This document shows positions 1 through 12,100 of a stretch of DNA of 64,000 nucleotides, one piece after another; positions within the stretch are counted from its first letter, which is position 1; each line of letters opens with the position of its first letter. Position numbers and translations under genes: made by a program. The notes under the pieces were generated by a model, which made no database searches, was not told the DNA's origin, and saw only the letters and a program-made list of their open reading frames with translations. This DNA comes from Rhabdornis inornatus. Taxonomy: Eukaryota > Chordata > Aves > Passeriformes > Rhabdornithidae. The stretch is from assembly GCA_013397075.1 (NCBI GenBank), contig VWZS01002368.1, forward strand, positions 62,001 to 126,000. The letters are read 5' to 3'.

Positions 1-82
1 TATTGCCTGAAATCTATACAATAGAGAAGAGAATTTTTTCTCTGATAATATTTCCTATTGATCTAAGCTTCTGTTAACTTAC

Positions 83-169
83 CTGGAAGTATCCTGCTTA
101 GGTGACTCTCTGGTCACACTGTGCATGTGGGAGTGCTCTGTATTCCAAGCAGGGAAAATCGTGAGTGGC
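83..169 (-). CDS. BLNK: BLNK exon 11 (residues 250-278, continues beyond left edge)
   Basis: 87 nt. Completes Arg250 and encodes PLTIFPAWNTEHSHMHSVTR then ESPKQDTS, with two bases of the next codon before donor CCAG|GTAAGT. Human has KPTTPLKTTPVASQQNASSV here, so conservation is weak. The call rests on phase continuity, the donor, and position. A better-looking internal acceptor (AATACAG at 138-142) would start the exon at 137; it is in frame only with exon 8. The following exons and the SH2 domain are outside the window. Confidence 0.75.
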
Positions 170-3100
170 CTAATGATGAGCCTAGTAATGAAACATGAAT
201 TAAGAAAGGAAAATTATATTTAACGATAGTGAATATAAAGAAAACATCTCTTTCTTCTCCCCTTCCCCCTCAAAATTCTATAAAGTAACCTTAAGAGTAT
301 TTCTTTTTGATTTGTATTACATTTGGGCTATTGAAATGAACATAGAAATGGTTGGTAATATTTGTGTAGATAATCTGAAGAGGTATTTACTGTATGTATT
401 TCTTCTGTTACTGTATTTCTTCTAGAGAAAGAATTATCAGACGTGTTATCTAGATGAGAAAATACATTTTCTACAGTTTTAAATAATGCACAAACATTCA
501 CAGCAATGGGTTACCTGGTTACTGGTGGTGGTGACGGTTTTCCCTGTAAGAGAAAATGCATTTAATTTTTTTGGTCACCTTTTGTTTCCATAAAATAAAT
601 TTGTATGATCCTATTTATGTTACCACATCAAGATATTATTTTTGCATTGTTATACAGATTTCTACTAGAGCTCTGTCTGGTAATCTACATTAGGATGGAA
701 GAGGCAAGAACTCAACATCAGTAAATCTGCTTTGGCCATATGTTATGTCAGTACCAGCAAATGGGGAAAAAAATTACTGTGTCAGAACTGTCACTGCTCC
801 TCTGCTGCAGTTCTGCTTCTGTAAAACATTGCCTTAGGCTGCTGCTTCACGGATTGGATCACTATCACAGAGGACTGGGAAACTTTCCCCTTCCCATTTA
901 CTCTCTTGAAATGGTTTGCCAGCTTTTCTGAAAAGGGAGTGTCAGAAAGCTTTAAGTGCAGGAAGAGATTTGTTCCCGGTTTTCCCTTCTGAAAGACTGA
1001 TAATCTTTTCTCACAATCACATTTGTACCCTGCCTGAGGGCAATGGGAGTCATACTGTTAAAAGGCCTCACCTCTTCTTCAGGAACCTCATAGACTTCTA
1101 TAGGACAGGGAAGAAATAAAAAGCATTATTTAGTGTAGCAAAAACATACTGCATGTTACCATAAAAGCTGATCTGAATTTGTCTGATTTGACTTCTGACT
1201 CTGGAAAAATAACTTGGAGAAACTGCTTAGAATTTGAATCTGCCACCAAAACCCTGGAGCAGCAACCCCCCCTGTCTTCTAGCTGGAACTTCAGGTGAAG
1301 TCACAGGAATTCCGATATACAGTCACCGTATTAATCAAGTTTCCTCCCACCGCAAAACGTTTTTGTTTTTTCTTCTTCTTCCCTCCCCCCTGCAAGCACC
1401 TGGATCAGTTTGGAAAAAACACGTTATCATACCTGTACTAGCATTTAGCTCTTCCTTGACCCAGGGACGAAGAAATCAGGTCAGTCATAAATGCAAGCTG
1501 GCTCATTTGCATGGCCAACATCCCTCCCTGAGTTCTGACCCACAGGTATATTTTAATTCAGAGACATTAAAAGAAAAAACCACCAGCATCTTTATCTATG
1601 CCCAGTTTCTTCAATGAAAATAGAATCCTATTTCAGTGAATTTCATGTCAGGTTTCATCACTTTACTGCTCCCAAGTGTCTCAGCTCCCACCAGGGGGAG
1701 ATGTTTTATTTTTTAGTAGCATCTGTCAGGAGCTGGTTGTTGCTCAACACTGATTTACAGAAAGGCTGAAATTTAAAAGGGCATTTTAAAATGTCTGCAA
1801 AATGACTCACAAAATCTTTAGTAATTCATAAAAAATGTTAGTTTACAGGTGTAGTTTGTGACTTTAAAGCTAAACACATTGCTAATGAATATGCAGAGCT
1901 TTTTAAAGAACCTGGATCATGTCTGAAAGGCTATATTCAAGCAATTAATGAGATAGTGAGGATGCAAAACAACTCTAAGTTGGCAGAGAGAGATTAAACA
2001 AGAACATCTGAACTTACAAAATCAAATGGGATTCCTCTTATTTGCTTCTGCTTTTGTTTCTTTTTCCAAATAAAATGCTCTTCACAGAACCTCAATGGGA
2101 ACACTCTTATAAATACATATATATCAGCCTGTACAGAATTTCTATATGGCTAAGTCTAATGGTCTAAAAGAATTGAGTCTTGATTCTTATGGTGAAATAG
2201 GATTACTGACATACGGAGTCCTATAATTCTTTTTGCTGTATTCATTCATTTGTGTTCCTCCACTAAACCAAAAGACTAAAAATAAATTAATTTGGGGCAA
2301 GTAACTTGTTCTAGTTTTATTCATGCTTAAAATGGATTTACTATTCAAGCTAGACAAAGCAACTGCTACAACATAGAAAAGCTAAAGGGGAACACATTTT
2401 TGTTTTACTTTAGTATGTCATAGGGTTAGTGGTGTAAATACACCAGGCATAACTTAATATTCCAGAGTCTTACATTATTTTATTCTAACAGCATTGCAAG
2501 CTCCACATACCTTGCATATTAGAAGTAAGAGAAGGCTTTGGAGAAATAGGTGGGGCTGGCTTTGTTGTCTTCATAAATCTGTTCACAGGTGCTAAAACAG
2601 ATTTTATTCATGTACATATGTATATATTTGTGCATGTGTGTATATATACACATATATTTATATATATACACACATCTGTGAACAAACTAACAATGTAATA
2701 TTTATACAGTAAGAATGAATATTAAATAGGTCCAAATGACAACCTTTTGTGTGACCTTGAATAAATCAACTGAGTCAGAAAGCAGCTCTTATTTTAAAAG
2801 ACAATTATTATTCAGTATTCCAGCCTTTCTGAGGAGGTTTGATACTGTCAGTAATGTCAGAGAGCAGAACTACATACTCTTCTCTGTTTACTTTTCACCT
2901 TTGGGCTGTAGTAGTTTCATTCTCTAGCTAAATATATATATATATAATGAAATTTTAAAAAATAAAAATAAAAGCAAAGTCTGTCTTTATCTACTAAATA
3001 GCTAAAAATGCTTATTCTCCTGAAACACTTCAGCAAACAGAGAATTTTAATGCTACTGCTCCCTTGGATGAGAAGGCAGGTCATATCATAAAAAGCATCC

Positions 3101-6100
3101 TGGTTGTCCAAGGGATGGACTTTGAAATAGCTGAGTGAGAGAGGCAGAAATTAAATATGTCTTCCAATAAAGTTAAAAATAATTTCCCTTGGCCTTTTGA
3201 TAAGCCAAAGGAGCCAACTGCCTTTTTGCAGACTGTGATCTGTTTAATAGCTGCATCTCCACTCTTTGAACACTAGAAACAGACCTTAATATGACCCATT
3301 TTTTTCACTATTATTCCTAATAAAGCAATAATTATAAGTTTAAATGACTAAAACTCACATCTTGTAGATAGTGACATGCTGCTTTCTGTGGGTTCAATAT
3401 AGTTATCATCATCATTGTCCACTGGCACAATGTAGTTATCCTATGAGAAATGCAGGACAAAAATCTATCAGTTAAACCTCCATTATGTCAACAGACTGTT
3501 AGGACTGAAGCCCTGGCAGCAGGTTACAATAGCTGCCATTTTACATGACTCCTATTGCAGACATTGATCATTCTATGTGGAAGGGAATCCCAAAGACTAA
3601 AAACCCTTTATGAAATTATTCCACTGGTGCGTGGAAGCCCTCCCTTCCCTCTGGTCCTGGAGTAGCCTTTGAGGTTATTCTCTCCCCGTTGCCTGCAGCT
3701 TGTTATGGATGATCAGGAGCTATTCCATGGTCTAAATAGCCCCCCAGATACTCAAAGCAGACATATATTCCCCAGGAATCAGTATGGTACCTGCAGGTCA
3801 CTGTTAGTGTCTACAAAATGATTTGTATTGAAGAGGCTAAGAAAGAGACCAGACCATGGCATTGCTATGACACTTACACAGTTAAAACAAGTTTCTCTGC
3901 AAACTTTACCTCATCATCACTGCACTCCTTAGGCTTTGGTGGCACTTTTGGTTTTGCAGCAGGAGATGGCAATGGCATGGATGGCACACATGGTTTCTTT
4001 GATCTGGACATGGCTGGACTGGGTGTACTTGGGAGAGGCTTGTTGATGGGAGGAAGCTGCGGGTTACTGGTGCGATTGTCTTTAAATTTGGTAGAAAACA
4101 ACAATTTTAGTAAAAATTACACATTAGTCTCTGCACTTTGTCCTACTGCTTGTGCAAAAGTCTTTGCTGTCGCTGTAGCACAGGTCAAATGGCAGACCTG
4201 AGCACAGCTGGACTTGATGTTGAGACCTGTGTGTAAACAGGTCCTATTTCATTGCTCAGGACAGCAGCCTAGCCCTCTGTATCAGGCTGCAGAGGGTGCC
4301 CAGACACTGACTGTTGTATGAACAAGTGTTTAACTCCTTGGGGAAAAGGTGGTGGCTGGGTGGTGTAGTGCACATGAAACATGAGAAAAACAACACTGGG
4401 TGGGACTAGAACATGAATTATGCCAGGTTCTCTGGGGTGTAATTTTAACAAATCCTTCCCTTTTCAAAGAACACACAGGTGAAGAGCTGATAAACTTCTA
4501 TGAGTACATATGTGGTATTTTAACACTTTGATGAATATCCTATAACCAGTAACAGTCTGGTATCATACAAAAATGAAAGCAGGCATCATGTCAAGGTTTC
4601 TTTTCTCCATGTCTCAAACTGTCATCTAACTGAAGCTAACTTTCATTCACTTAAATGCAACCTATCCATGGTTGGAAAGAATCAAATCAGAAAGAAAAAA
4701 ATCCCTTTATACTGGACTGATGTAAATAAAATCTTGATTCTGTCCTATTTTTCAGTATATTTATCATCCCTAGTACCAATTTTGAAGGACAATAACAAGT
4801 GAATATTTGGGCTACTGTTTTACCACTTTGGGAATAATGACTGGAGAAACAGAGAAGATTAAGAAGGGACCTGTCTAGTCTGATGTGCCTCATCTTTAAT
4901 AGGAATTCTTGCATCAATATATGTGGATTAATTTGGAGGCCCAAGTTAATAGTATCTCCCATACCTTTGCTTGAATTTTGTCATTAGTGGATGTCTATCA
5001 AAGTCTCTAGGACACATTTTATTAAAATTATAAACATCACTACTGGCAGTACTAACCTGTTTCATGCTGTAATTAAAAAAAAAAAAAAATTATACCCCTG
5101 AATGCTTAAGAGCTGAATATCAGAATTAATAGCAAACTCTTCAGGAAAGGACAGATTAGTGCATTTGAGGCCTCCTCTTCTGGTACTGATCAAAAAGCAA
5201 TTATCAAGGTGACACAGTTAACTATTCCATAACTACCTGCATATTCACCCCTAGAAATAGGGAATGCAGAGGGAATCTTCTTTTTCTCCTTCTCACTTGG
5301 AGGTGGCTCATAGCTGTCATCAGGATTCTCTTCACTGGGGACCACATACATCTCAGAGTCAGAGTGGTCATCTGGATTTTCATAATCACTGTCCTAGAAA
5401 GACAGAACTTCCCATTTCTCATCTCATAGCAATCTATAACANACATATATTTATATATCTAGACACATCTGTGAACAAACTAACAATGTAATATTTATAC
5501 AGTAAGAATGAATATTAAATAGGTCCAAATGACAACCTTTTGTGTGACCTTGAATAAATCAACTGAGTCAGAAAGCAGCTCTTATTTTAAAAGACAATTA
5601 TTATTCAGTATTCCAGCCTTTCTGAGGAGGTTTGATACTGTCAGTAATGTCAGAGAGCAGAACTACATACTCTTCTCTGTTTACTTTTCACCTTTGGGCT
5701 GTAGTAGTTTCATTCTCTAGCTAAATATATATATATATAATGAAATTTTAAAAAATAAAAATAAAAGCAAAGTCTGTCTTTATCTACTAAATAGCTAAAA
5801 ATGCTTATTCTCCTGAAACACTTCAGCAAACAGAGAATTTTAATGCTACTGCTCCCTTGGATGAGAAGGCAGGTCATATCATAAAAAGCATCCTGGTTGT
5901 CCAAGGGATGGACTTTGAAATAGCTGAGTGAGAGAGGCAGAAATTAAATATGTCTTCCAATAAAGTTAAAAATAATTTCCCTTGGCCTTTTGATAAGCCA
6001 AAGGAGCCAACTGCCTTTTTGCAGACTGTGATCTGTTTAATAGCTGCATCTCCACTCTTTGAACACTAGAAACAGACCTTAATATGACCCATTTTTTTCA

Positions 6101-9100
6101 CTATTATTCCTAATAAAGCAATAATTATAAGTTTAAATGACTAAAACTCACATCTTGTAGATAGTGACATGCTGCTTTCTGTGGGTTCAATATAGTTATC
6201 ATCATCATTGTCCACTGGCACAATGTAGTTATCCTATGAGAAATGCAGGACAAAAATCTATCAGTTAAACCTCCATTATGTCAACAGACTGTTAGGACTG
6301 AAGCCCTGGCAGCAGGTTACAATAGCTGCCATTTTACATGACTCCTATTGCAGACATTGATCATTCTATGTGGAAGGGAATCCCAAAGACTAAAAACCCT
6401 TTATGAAATTATTCCACTGGTGCGTGGAAGCCCTCCCTTCCCTCTGGTCCTGGAGTAGCCTTTGAGGTTATTCTCTCCCCGTTGCCTGCAGCTTGTTATG
6501 GATGATCAGGAGCTATTCCATGGTCTAAATAGCCCCCCAGATACTCAAAGCAGACATATATTCCCCAGGAATCAGTATGGTACCTGCAGGTCACTGTTAG
6601 TGTCTACAAAATGATTTGTATTGAAGAGGCTAAGAAAGAGACCAGACCATGGCATTGCTATGACACTTACACAGTTAAAACAAGTTTCTCTGCAAACTTT
6701 ACCTCATCATCACTGCACTCCTTAGGCTTTGGTGGCACTTTTGGTTTTGCAGCAGGAGATGGCAATGGCATGGATGGCACACATGGTTTCTTTGATCTGG
6801 ACATGGCTGGACTGGGTGTACTTGGGAGAGGCTTGTTGATGGGAGGAAGCTGCGGGTTACTGGTGCGATTGTCTTTAAATTTGGTAGAAAACAACAATTT
6901 TAGTAAAAATTACACATTAGTCTCTGCACTTTGTCCTACTGCTTGTGCAAAAGTCTTTGCTGTCGCTGTAGCACAGGTCAAATGGCAGACCTGAGCACAG
7001 CTGGACTTGATGTTGAGACCTGTGTGTAAACAGGTCCTATTTCATTGCTCAGGACAGCAGCCTAGCCCTCTGTATCAGGCTGCAGAGGGTGCCCAGACAC
7101 TGACTGTTGTATGAACAAGTGTTTAACTCCTTGGGGAAAAGGTGGTGGCTGGGTGGTGTAGTGCACATGAAACATGAGAAAAACAACACTGGGTGGGACT
7201 AGAACATGAATTATGCCAGGTTCTCTGGGGTGTAATTTTAACAAATCCTTCCCTTTTCAAAGAACACACAGGTGAAGAGCTGATAAACTTCTATGAGTAC
7301 ATATGTGGTATTTTAACACTTTGATGAATATCCTATAACCAGTAACAGTCTGGTATCATACAAAAATGAAAGCAGGCATCATGTCAAGGTTTCTTTTCTC
7401 CATGTCTCAAACTGTCATCTAACTGAAGCTAACTTTCATTCACTTAAATGCAACCTATCCATGGTTGGAAAGAATCAAATCAGAAAGAAAAAAATCCCTT
7501 TATACTGGACTGATGTAAATAAAATCTTGATTCTGTCCTATTTTTCAGTATATTTATCATCCCTAGTACCAATTTTGAAGGACAATAACAAGTGAATATT
7601 TGGGCTACTGTTTTACCACTTTGGGAATAATGACTGGAGAAACAGAGAAGATTAAGAAGGGACCTGTCTAGTCTGATGTGCCTCATCTTTAATAGGAATT
7701 CTTGCATCAATATATGTGGATTAATTTGGAGGCCCAAGTTAATAGTATCTCCCATACCTTTGCTTGAATTTTGTCATTAGTGGATGTCTATCAAAGTCTC
7801 TAGGACACATTTTATTAAAATTATAAACATCACTACTGGCAGTACTAACCTGTTTCATGCTGTAATTAAAAAAAAAAAAAAATTATACCCCTGAATGCTT
7901 AAGAGCTGAATATCAGAATTAATAGCAAACTCTTCAGGAAAGGACAGATTAGTGCATTTGAGGCCTCCTCTTCTGGTACTGATCAAAAAGCAATTATCAA
8001 GGTGACACAGTTAACTATTCCATAACTACCTGCATATTCACCCCTAGAAATAGGGAATGCAGAGGGAATCTTCTTTTTCTCCTTCTCACTTGGAGGTGGC
8101 TCATAGCTGTCATCAGGATTCTCTTCACTGGGGACCACATACATCTCAGAGTCAGAGTGGTCATCTGGATTTTCATAATCACTGTCCTAGAAAGACAGAA
8201 CTTCCCATTTCTCATCTCATAGCAATCTATAACACAAATATCCTTCTAAGAGCGTGATAACAAAATTACAACAATGTACGCTTGAAGGGACACATAATCC
8301 CTTTTAGTGCCTCCTCTTGCAAAGAGGCACTCCTGCCTCCTCCCTGGAGCTCCCTGGCTTCTTGCTATCTCCAAGGAGTCCTGTCACCTCACGAGCTCAG
8401 TCTTCAAATTATGGACCAATAGCTTGTTTCCCTTCCCAGGACAGTTCCTTTCTAGATCCAGCTGTGACTCTTGATGCGTGTTGTCACTTCCTCTCCCTTT
8501 GCTGTTAAAAGGGTACTCAAGATCTGACTCCAGAAGGAAACTGGTCCCTTCAGGCTGACAGTTGCACCATTACTTTCTGTGGCTGACAGCCATCAATTGC
8601 TTCATTCTAATGTTTTCTAAAATTTTAGCAGAAGTTTTCATTTTTAGTAAGAAGTGGCTTCCTTCTCCTCACCCCTCCCACCCTTCCTGCCCCAAATAAA
8701 ACCTCTTACTGATTTCTGAAATCATAGTTCAAGTTACTAAGTCCATCAAATTGATGCCATGTGCTTACTTATCCAAAAACCTTAGCATTCATGGCAACCA
8801 TTGACTATGCTTCTGAAAGTACTTCTAAGTTGAATGTAAAAAAATTGAGTCAGCTGAAAATCAGTGCCTACTTGTGAATTAAACTGATGTAAAAAGTAAT
8901 GTAACATTTCAAAAGTATTTAGTTAAACCACAGGTAGATGATTTAAAAAGAAACTTTTATTATTTCTTGTGCTAACTTGTTGCCACAGTAACCTCCTACC
9001 AGCCCAAAAGATGTACTTACAAAATCATCTGACCATTGATCCTCTTCATTGTCTCCATGTTCTAAACCAAACATTAGAGTTATTTAAGGAGATGTAATAG

Positions 9101-12100
9101 TGAATGCAAATGTTTATCTTAGATTAGTTTTTCAATCTATATTTATCATATTCAGTTAAAAAAGAGTGAGGAAAATTTCCAAAGAGTTCTGAGCAACACA
9201 TCTGGTATGGACAGAATAGTAAATTAAATGCCTTCTTGCTTATTTTTGACAAATTATTTCAAAACTGTTGGAAAAGCGTTAGAAAATGACAAACTGTGTG
9301 TGGTCTGAACAGCAGAGTAGGCACTTTAACCACAATGTCCTGCTAATGCATCTCATTTTTAAGTAGGGGTGACAGTTTCTAGATAACGGAACTGTTGCTG
9401 ACCTCTGGGCCCTGTACCTTCTTGTTGGTTAAAATGCCAAGACAGCACACTAATTACAAGTGTTCATGTTAAACAGGGAACAGTTACCCGATAACTTCCA
9501 AACTCCTGTTTTCTTCTGCTCTTATCTTAACAAGATGGCTGTTAACTTGTAAAAATAGCCAGGGGCTAGTTTGTGGGCAGTGCTGTATGATAAGCAAGTA
9601 GAGGTCTACTTTTAAGATAATTCATGATGTCATCATTACATTAATAGTATTAAATCTGTAGTGATGCATTTGTTAAATTTCTTCTGTATTTACTTTCACA
9701 GTTTCTGTAAGGAGGGACTGGATGCAAATTCTCCTCCATTTTTACAGCAGCCTAGATACAGAACTCTGATTAAGACTGATTTTGAAAGAGTGGTTACTTG
9801 CTACTCTTCATGCTGGCACACTTCATCATTTTTTTCCTGCCTTTCATTTCAGAGGTGTGAACTACCTTCAGAGTTGTTGATAATGGCATTCTGTTCTCTC
9901 ATTAAAAACAAATTATGAGGCAATGTATAACTGAAATACTGTTAGGCATATAGATAGCAAATTAACACAGACATGCAGTTTAAATTTACATTAATACAGC
10001 CTTACCTGAAGCATAATCCCTTTGTGGTAGACTTGGCGGTGTCTTTTTTTTAAGCCTGTAAATTATAATTATTACATTTATGATCTCATAAGTAACATTC
10101 GCTAGAAGGAAGCATTAGCCAGACACATAAAAAAGCTGATAACAAAAGATATCTGCAGCTAAAGAAATACAGATTACCATCACAGATGCTTAGCAAATAG
10201 CTGTAGAAGAATGCTTTGAAAAGCTAGAAACTGATAAGACAATAAAATAGAATCTGAGATTTTAGGTTTTTTTTCAGTAAGAACATATGCTGAAAGGACA
10301 GCTTCTTTGCTCACCCCCATCTTCTTCACTTCCAGAAAGAGATAAGATAAGGGGCAGAGATAAATGATGATTATCTGAAGATGAAGATCTGTTCAGGTTC
10401 ACATAGGCTTTATTAAGACTATGGCATAAGAAAGTAGTGTAGCACTTTCCATTTCTATTTTTTAGAATGATAATTTTGCATGCACTTTATTTGATGATAA
10501 ATATTTAAATGTATACCAGGTCTCTCAGTGAAAGATTCTAGTTTTTATTATTTTATGATATTATGTTCCTTTTTTGGTGAAAACTATTGCAATCGCATCA
10601 CATACCAAATGAATCAAAAGATGATTTGTAGAAATACTGAAAGGATCTTTTTGGCTATATAGGCAGGTTCATATGTATGTGCATGTATATATATCTGGCA
10701 AGCAGAAGTACACATATGTGTAAACACACACAGACATATATATATATTAATATAAAAAAATATACATACATATAAATATATACATATGTATTCATGTATA
10801 CTCTTTTGAACTGCAAGTTAGTAAGGAGAAGACATTGAATTACAGTCAGTTGAATTATTTCACTACCCTGTAATGAAAGAGAAGAATTTGGGTTTAAAGT
10901 CAAGATGAACACTGTATGTGTGATATCACAGGTCAGACTGATGCCCCTGCAGAGGGAAAAAACGACAAGCCTTTGCTTTTAGTAGCCAGATAAAACATTA
11001 AGATAATTAATGACATTAAATTATTCTTTAAAGTGACTTTTGAACATTGTCTGACAGCTTCCTTGTAGCACTGATGAGATCTCACCATGGACCTGAAGCT
11101 TTGTCCACTAAACTGATGACTTCACTCACTCTTCAGTTAGGTCGTAACAAATTCATTTGCAAAAATAAGCAAATAATTTTAAAAAACCAAATCCCCAAAG
11201 AATTTGAAATGGTTTTTCGGGATCTCTGAGAAATAGTGTTTATAAATGTTGCTTTATCACAAGAATTTGACAGCCAGTATTTAGGTCCTGCGTTTCCTGC
11301 CTAGGTATCATTGTTCAGGTATCACTTTTACTCAGGGTGGTGGCATGCTGGCACTACCACATCAACTTAAAAATTTTCCTGTCTGTTTTGAGAAACGCTT
11401 TGGCTACTTCTGAGTTGAATTCATGGAATTCTGTTGTTCAGACAGTCACCAAAAACTCCCCATGCACATGCAAGAATCAATGAATAAATGGTGTGGGCAT
11501 TGCTAAAACTCAGAAAGCCCAACCCCCTCAAACCAAACAAAAACCAAACCAGGAAGATTATTTTTGCAATGCTGACCTGCTTTGTTCATGGCTAACAACA
11601 CTAATGATGGATAGCTGTCTCCTCAGAGGTTTTAACTTCCTGAAGCATTATATAACTTAGTGTACAAATAGTAAATTAAAAAGCATTCTCAACAGCTCTG
11701 CTCTGGTCTTCTGTCCAGGTTAGCACAGCCATGTTAGAAAGAAAATCCCAGGGCCACTGCCAGGGCTCATCTCACATCTTAGGAAGGGGAGACCAAGATC
11801 TCTTGATGCATTTTGCAACATGTCTACCATGAGTTGTTCAGAAATGGTGGAGACTTGGAAAATAGTGGAACTGAGGCAACAGTAAGAGGCTGTCTGGGTC
11901 ATGGTATAAAATACATGGCTTAAGCAATATCACTCATTTCTAAGCTGCTAAGCAGAAATCTTCCACACTTGGTACCAGGCCCTGTAAATCCTGGCAGTGG
12001 CCCTGGCAGAAAATGTAAATATGTTATAATGAAAGCACACGAGGTACAGAACAGAGATCTGTGTCTAAGCAGCCTATCATGCTATGGTGCAGCTATGGAA

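Larger units (their letters stand above)
2650..5441. repeat. Direct duplication, left copy (left contig end)
   Basis: This 2,792-base block matches 5443-8234 at a constant offset of 2,793, including the poly-A run near 5075 and the AT dinucleotide run near 2935, so no indel separates them. The differences I found are two bases near the left edge (2666 and 2669 against 5459 and 5462). The block ends directly at the N. It contains BLNK exons 5-7. Read as an unmerged overlap between adjacent contigs. Confidence 0.93.
5443..8234. repeat. Direct duplication, right copy (right contig start)
   Basis: Second copy of 2650-5441, starting immediately after the N. Similarity stops at about 8234, after which the sequence is unique and leads to exon 4. 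If this is an overlap artefact, the true locus is 2,793 bases shorter than shown. Confidence 0.93.

Noticed and set aside
2736..8257. Identical pairs of open frames (for example 2736-2927 and 5529-5720) suggesting a multi-copy gene family
   Set aside because: They are the same intronic sequence repeated by the assembly duplication.
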